From DATGEP01 sp035310125 (lineage in GTDB: Bacteria > Chloroflexota > Ktedonobacteria > Ktedonobacterales > JADMIN01): a stretch of 17,978 nucleotides of DNA. The notes under the pieces are model-generated. The model saw only the letters and a list, made by a program, of their open reading frames with translations. It searched no databases and was not told the DNA's origin. Shown piece after piece: positions 11,817 through 17,978 of this stretch (position 1 is its first letter; every line of letters begins with the position of its first letter). The stretch spans positions 1-17,978 of the forward strand of contig DATGEP010000237.1 in assembly GCA_035310125.1 (NCBI GenBank). Direction: 5' to 3'. The position numbers and the translations under genes are program-made.

Positions 11817-13120
11817 AGACCGCGCCACGCGACGATCTCCCACTCGGCGCTCCCGCTCCCATAGACACTCCCGTCGCCCGTGTTCCGGCGCCCGCTCCCG
11901 CGACACCGCGCGCCGCATGGCAGGTTCTGAGGCACCGCGATTACTCCCTGCTCTTCTTCGGGCAGCTTGTCTCCGCCGCCGGCACACAGGTCGCCGTCGT
12001 CGCGGTCGCATGGCAGGTCTATGTCCTCACGAATTCGCCGGTGGCGCTCGGCCTAATTGGACTGATGCAGGCGCTGCCCCGCTTAATCCTCTCCCTCGTC
12101 GGCGGCGTCATGGCGGATGTCTACGACCGCCGCAAAATGCTGCTGATCGTGAACCTGCTCCTGGCGAGCACGTCGGTGGTGCTGGCGCTGACGACGCGCC
12201 TCAATATCATCACTCTCGGCGTCATCTATGCGATGGTGCTGCTGGCCGCCGCCTGCTCCTCCTTCGAGTTCCCCACTCGCCAGGCCATCATCCCCACGCT
12301 GGTGCCGCGCCAGGAAATGCCGGCGGCGCTCTCACTCAGCACGGCGTTGATGCAGCTCACGGCCATCATCGGCACCACCGTCGGCGGCTACTTCGTCGCG
12401 GTGCTGCCGCTGGACCAGGTGTATTGGATTGACGTCGCCTCGTACCTCGTCGTCATTGGAGCACTGGCAGTGATGACGGTGCCGCGTGTGCCGCTGGAGA
12501 AACGCGCTCAAGCGGGCATAGGCGCACTGCTGGACGGTATGCGCTTCTTGAAGGCGCACCCAGTGATCCTGGCGGTGCTCTCGCTCGACTTCATCGCGAC
12601 CTTCTTCGGCTCTCCACGCGCGCTCCTGCCCGTCTACGCCGGGTCCATTCTGCACGTCGGCGCGCAAGGGTTAGGTGTGCTGCTGGCGGGAACATCCATC
12701 GGCGCCGTGGCGCTGACGCCTCTCACCGGGCGCATCAGCCGCATCGGACGGCAGGGGATGGGCGTAGCAGTAGCGGTCATCGTCTGGGGCATCTGCATTG
12801 TCGCGTTCGGCATCGCGACGGGACCGCTCTGGCTCTCCACGCTCTTTCTCGCCGGGGCAGGCGCCGCGGACATGGTGAGCATGATCCTGCGCGGCCTAGT
12901 GGTCCAGCTCACCACGCCAGACGAGTTCCGGGGCCGCATAAGCGCGGTCAACGGCATGTTTGTCATCGGTGGACCGATGCTGGGTCAGTTCGAGTCTGGC
13001 GTGGTGGCAGGCATCACCACGCCAGTGATCTCCGTCGTCAGCGGCGGCGCGCTCTGCATCGTCGCGACTCTCGGCGTGCTGGCGCTCGTGCCGGGCCTGC
13101 GCAAGATACGCGTGAAATAG
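11813..13120 (+). CDS. MFS transporter (EntS/MFS_3-like exporter), second copy
   Basis: A 435-residue, 12-helix major facilitator protein. Motif A (GGVMADVYDRRKML, about 97-110) lies between helices 2 and 3, and the C-terminal half has EFRGRISAVNGMFVIGG. It shares many segments with the exporter at 2044-3351, for example VVAVAWQVYVLTNSPVALGLIG against VVAVGWEIYLRTRSPFALGIVG (compared in pieces), and both are 435 residues. The role is probably efflux, with unknown substrate; coupling to plsC suggests a lipid-linked or housekeeping context. The ATG overlaps the plsC stop as ATGA. The frame stays open upstream through plsC, but that part is a shadow. The N-terminal 33 residues are Pro/Ala-rich. 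Confidence 0.87.
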   Translation: MKTAPRDDLPLGAPAPIDTPVARVPAPAPATPRAAWQVLRHRDYSLLFFGQLVSAAGTQVAVVAVAWQVYVLTNSPVALGLIGLMQALPRLILSLVGGVMADVYDRRKMLLIVNLLLASTSVVLALTTRLNIITLGVIYAMVLLAAACSSFEFPTRQAIIPTLVPRQEMPAALSLSTALMQLTAIIGTTVGGYFVAVLPLDQVYWIDVASYLVVIGALAVMTVPRVPLEKRAQAGIGALLDGMRFLKAHPVILAVLSLDFIATFFGSPRALLPVYAGSILHVGAQGLGVLLAGTSIGAVALTPLTGRISRIGRQGMGVAVAVIVWGICIVAFGIATGPLWLSTLFLAGAGAADMVSMILRGLVVQLTTPDEFRGRISAVNGMFVIGGPMLGQFESGVVAGITTPVISVVSGGALCIVATLGVLALVPGLRKIRVK

Positions 13121-13144
13121 CACGTAACAGTCACTACAGAAATG

Positions 13145-13151
13145 AGGAGGT
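13145..13151 (+). promoter_or_regulatory. ribosome binding site deciding the 13157 start
   Basis: AGGAGGT, a perfect anti-Shine-Dalgarno complement, lies 5 bases before ATG 13157 and overlaps the upstream in-frame ATG at 13142. It makes 13157 the better start. Confidence 0.7.
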
Positions 13152-13156
13152 GCGCC

Positions 13157-13594
13157 ATGCCTGCGACGTGCCTAACAGTCCTGCTGTCCGCGGCTGGCAT
13201 CTTCACAGCCGTGCTGGGTACGCTCCACTTCCTCCTTCCAACGTTGTTGGATTACCGAACGATGCTCCTGGATCGGCCAGCCGATTGGAAGACACCTCGC
13301 CCATTTCGGGTATGGCTGACCCACTATGTGGTGAACGCACAGGATCGTTATGGCATTGTGTGGATTATGAACCACGCGGCGAGCTACACACTGGTCTCGA
13401 TTGGACTGCTGGATCTATTGGGCGCGCAGTGGCTCCAGTCGGACACGGGCCGGCCTTTCGCGCTGTGGATTGCGGGATGGTGGTTTCTCCGAGCAGTCGC
13501 GCAGCTCTATCTAGGCCGGCGTATTGGAGACATGCTCATTCTCGTATTCTTTGCGGCGCTCGGATTGCTCCACCTCGCCATATGGCTCGCCTGA
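13157..13594 (+). CDS. small integral membrane protein of unknown function
   Basis: A 145-residue protein with about four hydrophobic segments (near 6-30, 66-90, 101-118 and 124-144). Between the first two lies a polar loop with LDYRTMLLDRPADWKTPRP and HYVVNAQDRYG. The HxxxP and NHAASY motifs recall small four-helix membrane proteins, but I do not recognise a family with confidence. A perfect Shine-Dalgarno sequence sets the start. It follows the MFS gene by 36 bases on the same strand and may be the last gene of the cmk-plsC-MFS operon, although no terminator is seen on either side. Confidence 0.7.
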   Translation: MPATCLTVLLSAAGIFTAVLGTLHFLLPTLLDYRTMLLDRPADWKTPRPFRVWLTHYVVNAQDRYGIVWIMNHAASYTLVSIGLLDLLGAQWLQSDTGRPFALWIAGWWFLRAVAQLYLGRRIGDMLILVFFAALGLLHLAIWLA

Positions 13595-13830
13595 AGCGAG
13601 GCTACACCGAGCTTCCCGTACTCATCAACGTGCTCCGACTCATTCCGATGTATTCCAAGTTCCTGGAGTTCGCGCGACTCACCAGGGACCATGATGAGCC
13701 GCGGCCATTCAGGCCGCGAGGCCGCAACCAACCACCCCACCTCTCGCCAATCCAGTATGCGTATCCGCGCGCCTCCAATCCCGCTGCTCCACCATTCTGT
13801 TCCATCATACAAAATTCGCCGTGCCAGCAC
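13595..13830. other. intergenic region with a GC-rich hairpin
   Basis: No gene is recognisable. A perfect 7-bp stem (CGCGGCC/GGCCGCG) with a 5-base loop lies at 13700-13718, without a T-tract. It could be a weak or factor-assisted terminator for the operon upstream. The region turns AT-rich toward 13800. Confidence 0.5.
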
Positions 13831-13860
13831 TTGACAACAAATATTCATTTCGTATATACT
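13831..13860 (+). promoter_or_regulatory. promoter of the padR gene
   Basis: A perfect -35 TTGACA (13831-13836) is followed by TATACT (13855-13860, 18-base spacer) or TATATA (13853-13858, 16-base spacer). It lies in an AT-rich island within GC-rich DNA, about 75 bases before the padR ATG, leaving a leader that holds the putative operator half-sites. Confidence 0.7.
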
Positions 13861-13917
13861 CGTGCCAGAGTATTACAAATCCAAATGAACGGGCAAGAAT
13901 ACTAATGGGTCGAGTAT
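13856..13917 (+). promoter_or_regulatory. candidate PadR operator: repeated ATACTC/GAGTAT half-sites
   Basis: Two inverted repeats share one half-site: ATACTC-6 bases-GAGTAT (13856-13861, 13868-13873), and ATACT-8 bases-GAGTAT (13899-13903, 13912-13917). The first overlaps the -10 box, the usual position for repression. A wider inverted repeat (TTCATTT at 13844-13850, AAATGAA at 13883-13889) also spans the first site. Autorepression by PadR is inferred. Confidence 0.5.
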
Positions 13918-13935
13918 CCGAATGGAGGAGAAACG

Positions 13936-14622
13936 ATGACCAAGCGCACAGTGAGCAATCCGCTCGCGCTCGCGGTGCTGGCCTGCCTCTTTGAGCGCCC
14001 CATGCATCCCTACGAAATGGCGACCACGATGCGCGAGCGGGGTAAAGACCAGAGCATCAAGCTCAACTTCGGCTCACTGTACACCGTGGTGGAGGCGCTA
14101 CAGCAGCATGCGCTGATCGTCGCGCAAGAGACCGAGCGCGAGGGCCGGCGCCCCGAGCGCACCGTCTACCGCCTCACCGACGCCGGCCGCATGGAGCTCA
14201 TTGACTGGGTCAGCGAGCTACTCAGCAGACCAGCCAAAGAATACACCCACTTCGAGGCGGGCCTCTCGCTCGCTGGCGTCCTGCCTCCCGACGACGTCGC
14301 CGCGCTCCTGCTCCAACGCTGCGACCATCTGGAGATGGAAATCTCGCAGCTACGCTCCGCCCTGCGGCTAGTCGAGCAGCGCGGCCTGAAGCGCATGTTC
14401 GTCATCGAGAGCGAGTATCTGCTGGCGATGCGCGAGGCGGAGCTTGCCTGGACACGCAAGCTCGCCGGCGAGATCACATTCGGCACGCTGGATGGCATCG
14501 CCGAGTGGATTGCCTTTCTTCGCACCGGAGCCGGTCAGGAAAACGGAGACCCTGTAGAAACCATACCGTCCGCGTCTGACGACAACGACGACAACGACGA
14601 CAACGACGACAACGAGAAGTAG
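13936..14622 (+). CDS. PadR-family transcriptional regulator
   Basis: A 228-residue regulator. Residues 8-88 form the PadR winged helix-turn-helix (NPLALAVLACLFERPMHPYEMA, then FGSLYTVVEALQQHALI and RTVYRLTDAGR), and residues about 95-190 form the helical C-terminal dimerisation/ligand domain of the longer PadR subfamily. PadR proteins typically repress efflux pump or detoxification genes and release DNA when a toxic ligand binds. The C-terminus ends in four Asp-Asp-Asn repeats, an acidic tail not part of the family fold. GGAGGAG lies 5 bases before ATG 13936. A promoter with inverted half-sites lies upstream, suggesting autoregulation; a hydrolase and a drug-exporter-like ABC pair follow on the same strand. 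Confidence 0.92.
   Translation: MTKRTVSNPLALAVLACLFERPMHPYEMATTMRERGKDQSIKLNFGSLYTVVEALQQHALIVAQETEREGRRPERTVYRLTDAGRMELIDWVSELLSRPAKEYTHFEAGLSLAGVLPPDDVAALLLQRCDHLEMEISQLRSALRLVEQRGLKRMFVIESEYLLAMREAELAWTRKLAGEITFGTLDGIAEWIAFLRTGAGQENGDPVETIPSASDDNDDNDDNDDNEK
14578..14613 (+). repeat. 9-base tandem repeat (GACGACAAC x4) within padR
   Basis: Four exact head-to-tail copies of GACGACAAC encode (Asp-Asp-Asn)4 at the C-terminus of PadR, two codons before the stop. The unit is a multiple of three, so copy-number change would keep the frame and alter only the length of the acidic tail. Confidence 0.9.
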
Positions 14623-14820
14623 CCGATCAAGCTTGTCTCTCTCACGACCGCGTCAAATTGGGAGACGCGCTCTTCATACTGATTGCCCTGGGGTGTTGAC
14701 GTGCTCGCCACCCAGGTGCGAGTGGGATGAGCCGCAACTAGGGGTGTCCACTTGACGCCCGCGACGCCGCCCGACGACAACCACCCACAACCATGTAGTA
14801 TCAGAAGGGAATAGCAGCAC

Positions 14821-15732
14821 ATGCCAGCGACCACCAGCGTCAACAACCAGCCGCCAGCAACCGCACAGGCATCCTACACCACCGGCTCCGTCACCTCACG
14901 AGACGGCGCCACCATCGGCTACCGCCAGCTCGGCCCCGGCCCCGGTGTAATCATGCTGCACGGTGCTATGGAGTCCGCCCAAAGCCACATGCAGCTCGCC
15001 GCCGCCCTGGCTGATACCTTCACCGTCTACCTGCCCGACCGTCGTGGCCGTGGCCTCAGTGGCCCCTACGGCGCGGATTACAGCATCCAGACTGAAGTTG
15101 ATGATCTGGACGCGCTCCTCACGAAAACAGGCGCCCACAATGTCTTCGGCGTCAGCGCGGGTGGCCTCATCTGCCTCCGCGCGGCGCTCACCCTGCCCGC
15201 CATTCACAAAGTCGCCCTCTACGAGCCGGCGCTGATCGTCAATGGCTCGATCTCGACAGCCTTCTTGCCGCGCTATGACCGCGAGATGGCCCAGGGCAAA
15301 GTGGCGGCGGCGCTCGTTACCGGCATGAAAGGCGCAAAGATGGGGCCGGCGATCCTCAATGTCATGCCGCGCTGGCTCCTCGAATCGTTCACGAACAAGG
15401 GGATGGCGCAGGAGGACACGACGGCAAAGCCCGGCGACGTGACGATGCGAGCGCTCGCGCCCACGCTGCACTACGACTTCCAGCTCGTCGCCGAGATGGA
15501 CAACACGCTGGAGAGCTTCAGGGCTATTCACGCCGAAGTGCTCCTGCTCGGCGGCAGCAAAAGCCCCGCCTACTTGAAAACGGCCCTCGACGCCCTGGAG
15601 AAAGTTCTGCCCCGCGTCCAGCGCATCGAGTTCCCCGGCCTCGATCACGGCGGCTCAAGCGATGCCAGCAGTACCAATCGCGGCGGCCACCCAGAAGTCG
15701 TCGCGCAAGACCTGCGCCGCTTCTTTGCCTAG
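14821..15732 (+). CDS. alpha/beta-fold hydrolase
   Basis: A 303-residue soluble hydrolase. The oxyanion-hole segment MLHGAMES is at 45-52, the turn LPDRRGRGLS at 71-80, the nucleophile elbow GVSAGG at 110-115 (Ser112), and the probable catalytic His276 is in FPGLDHGG. The usual catalytic acid after strand 6 or 7 is not obvious: the segment LLLGGSKSPAYL (241-252) has no Asp in the expected place, so the acid may lie elsewhere. Substrate unknown; esterase, lipase or peroxidase activity are all possible. A modest AGAAGGGA precedes ATG 14821. It lies about 200 bases after padR and 126 before the ABC genes, so an own promoter is possible; the start is supported only moderately. Confidence 0.85.
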   Translation: MPATTSVNNQPPATAQASYTTGSVTSRDGATIGYRQLGPGPGVIMLHGAMESAQSHMQLAAALADTFTVYLPDRRGRGLSGPYGADYSIQTEVDDLDALLTKTGAHNVFGVSAGGLICLRAALTLPAIHKVALYEPALIVNGSISTAFLPRYDREMAQGKVAAALVTGMKGAKMGPAILNVMPRWLLESFTNKGMAQEDTTAKPGDVTMRALAPTLHYDFQLVAEMDNTLESFRAIHAEVLLLGGSKSPAYLKTALDALEKVLPRVQRIEFPGLDHGGSSDASSTNRGGHPEVVAQDLRRFFA

Positions 15733-15858
15733 CGACTCGTTCATCCACATATGCGGTGGTGGTGCCGGCACTCCTGTCAGCCCCACCACACCCCAGTAGC
15801 TATCTGGACTGGCCGCTCGTTTGTCGCCCGCCCGTGTCATCAGAAAGCGAGACGCTCT

Positions 15859-16881
15859 ATGACCATCCAGCCAGCCGCGTCGCCCAGCGCGGCTCCTGTC
15901 CTCCTTTCCCAGCCCGTCGTCGAGGTCGTGACCCTCGTCAAGACCTATCCCGGCAACATCCAGGCGCTCAAAGGCGTTAGTTTCAGCGTCGGGTCTGGCA
16001 CCGTCTTCGCGCTGCTCGGCCCGAACGGCGCGGGCAAATCCACCATCGTGAAGATCCTCACGACGCTCTCCCGGCCCAGCGCTGGCCGCGCCAGCATCGC
16101 TGGCCGCGATGTCGTGCGTGAGCAACAGCGTGTGCGCCGCATGATCGGCCTGGTGGCGCAGAAATCGGCAGTAGACCTGGAGGCGACGGCTGCCGAGAAC
16201 CTGACGTTGCAAGGCCAGCTCTACGGCATGTCCGGCGCCGAGCTACGGCAACGCGTTGCCAGCCTGCTCGAACGTTTCGGCCTCACGGACGCACGCAAGC
16301 GTATCGCGCGCACGCTCTCCGGCGGCATGCAGCGCAAGCTCGACGTGGCGATGGGCCTCATCCACCAGCCGCAAGTGCTCTTCCTGGACGAGCCGACCAC
16401 CGGCCTCGATCCGGAGGCGCGCGCGGATATGTGGCGCGAGATCGCCCGCCTGGCACGCGAGGATGGGCTGACCGTCGTGCTCACAACGCACTACCTTGAG
16501 GAAGCCGACCATTTGGCACAGCATGTCGCCATCATTGACCACGGGCAGATCGTCGTCGAAGGGACGCCCGAAGGTCTCAAAGCGGAGCTGCGGGGCGACG
16601 CCATCCAGGTGGAGCTTGTCGAGATCCCCCCTGAAGCTGGCATACGCGCCGCGCTTGCCAGCCTCGACAATATGCTCCACGAGGTCGCCATAGACGGCCG
16701 CAACCTGCGGGCGCGCGTGGATAGCGGCGCGAGCGCGCTACCCGCCCTCCTCGCCGCGCTCGATGCCGCCGCCATCCGTGCCGCCACAGCAACCGTCGCC
16801 CGACCCTCGCTCGACGACGTGTATCTCCGCCACACTGGGCGTGCCTACGCCGAAGCCAACCACAAGGAGGCCATCCGATGA
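15859..16881 (+). CDS. ABC exporter ATP-binding protein (DrrA-like)
   Basis: A 340-residue ABC ATPase of the daunorubicin-resistance DrrA / ABC-2 type. Walker A is GPNGAGKST (54-62), the Q-loop Gln101, the signature LSGGMQ (153-158), Walker B VLFLDEP (173-179) with Glu178, the D-loop GLDP, and the switch His211 (TTHYLEEAD). A C-terminal domain of about 100 residues follows, ending in the PSLDDVYLRHTGR motif typical of DrrA-type proteins. It powers export through the permease encoded next, with which it shares an ATGA overlap (16878-16881). ATG 15859 is chosen because family similarity starts soon after it; the Shine-Dalgarno sequence is weak and the frame stays open to 15751. The substrate is unknown; a drug, lipid or polysaccharide is possible. 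Confidence 0.92.
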   Translation: MTIQPAASPSAAPVLLSQPVVEVVTLVKTYPGNIQALKGVSFSVGSGTVFALLGPNGAGKSTIVKILTTLSRPSAGRASIAGRDVVREQQRVRRMIGLVAQKSAVDLEATAAENLTLQGQLYGMSGAELRQRVASLLERFGLTDARKRIARTLSGGMQRKLDVAMGLIHQPQVLFLDEPTTGLDPEARADMWREIARLAREDGLTVVLTTHYLEEADHLAQHVAIIDHGQIVVEGTPEGLKAELRGDAIQVELVEIPPEAGIRAALASLDNMLHEVAIDGRNLRARVDSGASALPALLAALDAAAIRAATATVARPSLDDVYLRHTGRAYAEANHKEAIR

Positions 16882-17654
16882 CCACCGCGCTCGCCAGCTC
16901 CGCCCACATCACCACCCGCTATCTGCGTGCGTTTCTGCGCCAGCCCTACTACATCGCGGGCACACTGGTGCAGCCAGTCATCTGGCTGCTGCTCTTCGGC
17001 CAGCTCTTCAAGCGCGTCGTAGAGATCCCCGGCTTTACCGCCGGATCGTACATTGCCTTTCTCACGCCGGGCATCGTCGTCATGTCGGCGATGCTCTCCA
17101 CCGGCTGGAGCGGCACCAGCTACGTCATAGACATGGAGCGCGGCGTCATGAACCGCTTCCTCGTCTCGCCCGTGCGTCGAGGCGCGCTCATCGGCGGCGA
17201 GCTCGTCTACCAGGCCAGCATGGTGCTCCTGCAATCGCTGATCATCCTGGGACTTGGCTTCCTTGCCGGTGCGCGATTCAACGGCGGCATCGCCAGCATC
17301 ATCATCCTGCTCGTCGGCACGATGCTGCTCGGCACAGCGTTCGCCTCACTGTCCAACGCCCTCGCCCTCATCCTGCGCAAACAAGAGTCGGTGATCGCTG
17401 CCAACGTCACCCTCGTGCTGCCCCTCACCTTCCTGTCCTCCACCTTCCTGCCGGTGAGCCTCATGCCGCCGTGGATGCAGCATTTCGCCCGCTTCAATCC
17501 GGTCAACTGGGCCGTCGAGGTGGGCCGCCAAACGCTCAGCGGCAGCATTGACTGGTCGCTGGTGGGCAGCCACCTGGCCGGGCTGCTGGCATTGACGCTC
17601 GTCTGCGCCTGGCTCTCCGCCCGCGCCTTCCGCGCCTACCAGCGCTCCGTCTGA
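16878..17654 (+). CDS. ABC-2 type permease (DrrB-like)
   Basis: A 258-residue membrane protein with six predicted hydrophobic segments, the ABC-2 transporter fold. An N-terminal amphipathic stretch (TTRYLRAFLRQPYY) precedes the first helix (about 28-48); ERGVMNRFLVSPVRRGALIGGEL (93-115, shown in part) is the characteristic cytoplasmic loop contacting the ATPase; and the LPLTFLSSTFLPVSLMPPWMQ region with FNPVNWAVEVGR is typical of DrrB and NodJ-like permeases. It forms the membrane part of the exporter with the ATPase encoded just before, to which it is translationally coupled (ATGA). AAGGAGG lies 8 bases before its ATG. No further gene of the operon is visible before the right edge. Confidence 0.9.
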   Translation: MTTALASSAHITTRYLRAFLRQPYYIAGTLVQPVIWLLLFGQLFKRVVEIPGFTAGSYIAFLTPGIVVMSAMLSTGWSGTSYVIDMERGVMNRFLVSPVRRGALIGGELVYQASMVLLQSLIILGLGFLAGARFNGGIASIIILLVGTMLLGTAFASLSNALALILRKQESVIAANVTLVLPLTFLSSTFLPVSLMPPWMQHFARFNPVNWAVEVGRQTLSGSIDWSLVGSHLAGLLALTLVCAWLSARAFRAYQRSV

Positions 17655-17978
17655 GCTCTCTCCATGTCGCAAACCTTTCGTGTTCCTGCATACGCAAGGC
17701 CGCACGGGACCTTTCGACCACGTGTATGGTGTCGGGCTGAATTCCATCAAGCCGGTAGTGCGTGTTCTGGCAACTCACCGACATGGCGTAACATCGTGCT
17801 CAAGCGCCGGAACGTGCAGCGTTATGTCGCCTCCGAGCTTCCCCCCAACCATTTTCTCAGGAGCCGAAGCGCCAGCGTGTCGCGCCGTATGGTTCCGCCC
17901 CGGCGACGCCGAAGGCGGTGTGAAATGTGAAGCGGTAGACATACCACGGCGGGGGACCGGCGCTCGGGGCGCTATAAG
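17655..17978. other. intergenic region at the right edge, no gene recognised
   Basis: 324 bases without a recognisable RNA or protein gene. An 88-codon open frame on the plus strand (17664-17930) is Arg-rich, has no Shine-Dalgarno sequence and resembles no family, so I treat it as chance. TATAAG at the last six bases could be a -10 of something outside the window, but its -35 region is poor. No rho-independent terminator follows the DrrB-like gene. Confidence 0.5.

Noticed and set aside
13700..13718. GC-rich hairpin as a rho-independent terminator
   Set aside because: No T-tract follows; kept only as a stem-loop within the intergenic region.
13150..13905. A 251-codon open frame on the plus strand overlapping the small membrane protein gene
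   Set aside because: It is out of frame with the gene that has a perfect ribosome binding site and membrane segments, and it runs through the AT-rich padR promoter.
17664..17930. An 88-codon plus-strand open frame after the DrrB-like gene
   Set aside because: No ribosome binding site, no similarity recognised, and a low-complexity Arg-rich C-terminus.
1..17978. CRISPR array, tRNA genes, transposase, integrase or prophage genes
   Set aside because: No regularly spaced repeats, no T-loop GGTTCGAATCC-type sequence with an acceptor stem, and no recombinase motif were found on either strand.

Overview
The window is GC-rich bacterial chromosomal DNA with dense genes, ATGA translational couplings and good Shine-Dalgarno sites. 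The 5' end of a 16S rRNA gene lies at the left edge. An ECF sigma/zinc-finger anti-sigma pair, GT-C membrane glycosyltransferases, a PadR regulator and DrrAB-type ABC genes are the sort of repertoire seen in Chloroflexota (Ktedonobacteria-like) or soil actinobacteria. I lean to Chloroflexota, but this is an inference from gene style; a full 16S would decide it.

Layout. (1) 1-858: the 16S 5' end on the minus strand, its leader, and two good tandem sigma70-type promoters (P2 at 330-358, P1 at 568-596); no protein gene. (2) 859-1969, plus strand: a DoxX-like membrane protein and a small YdeI/OmpD-associated-family protein. (3) 2044-8599, minus strand: a compact run read from right to left as ECF sigma factor, ZAS-type anti-sigma factor, two multi-pass GT-C glycosyltransferases, a cupin, and an MFS exporter that overlaps the cupin. 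The sigma gene has a -10 box placed as if its mRNA were leaderless. (4) 8954-10283, plus: a DUF6249-like membrane protein and a calcineurin-like phosphoesterase. (5) 10407-13594, plus: cytidylate kinase (cmk), a PlsC acyltransferase, a second MFS exporter coupled to plsC by ATGA, and a small unknown membrane protein. (6) 13831-17654, plus: an AT-rich promoter/operator region, a PadR regulator with an Asp-Asp-Asn repeat tail, an alpha/beta hydrolase, and a DrrA/DrrB-like ABC exporter pair. The last 324 bases hold nothing I can call.

How the genes may work together. The sigma/anti-sigma pair probably controls envelope functions, and the following glycosyltransferases are its most obvious candidates as targets. 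cmk and plsC provide CDP-precursor and phosphatidate synthesis. PadR probably represses itself, and perhaps the hydrolase and DrrAB exporter downstream. No CRISPR array, transposase, integrase, prophage gene or clear defence system is visible. The most unusual local signals are a perfect 28-bp palindrome read in frame inside a glycosyltransferase gene, the repeated ATACTC/GAGTAT half-sites before padR, and two related MFS exporters of exactly the same length.
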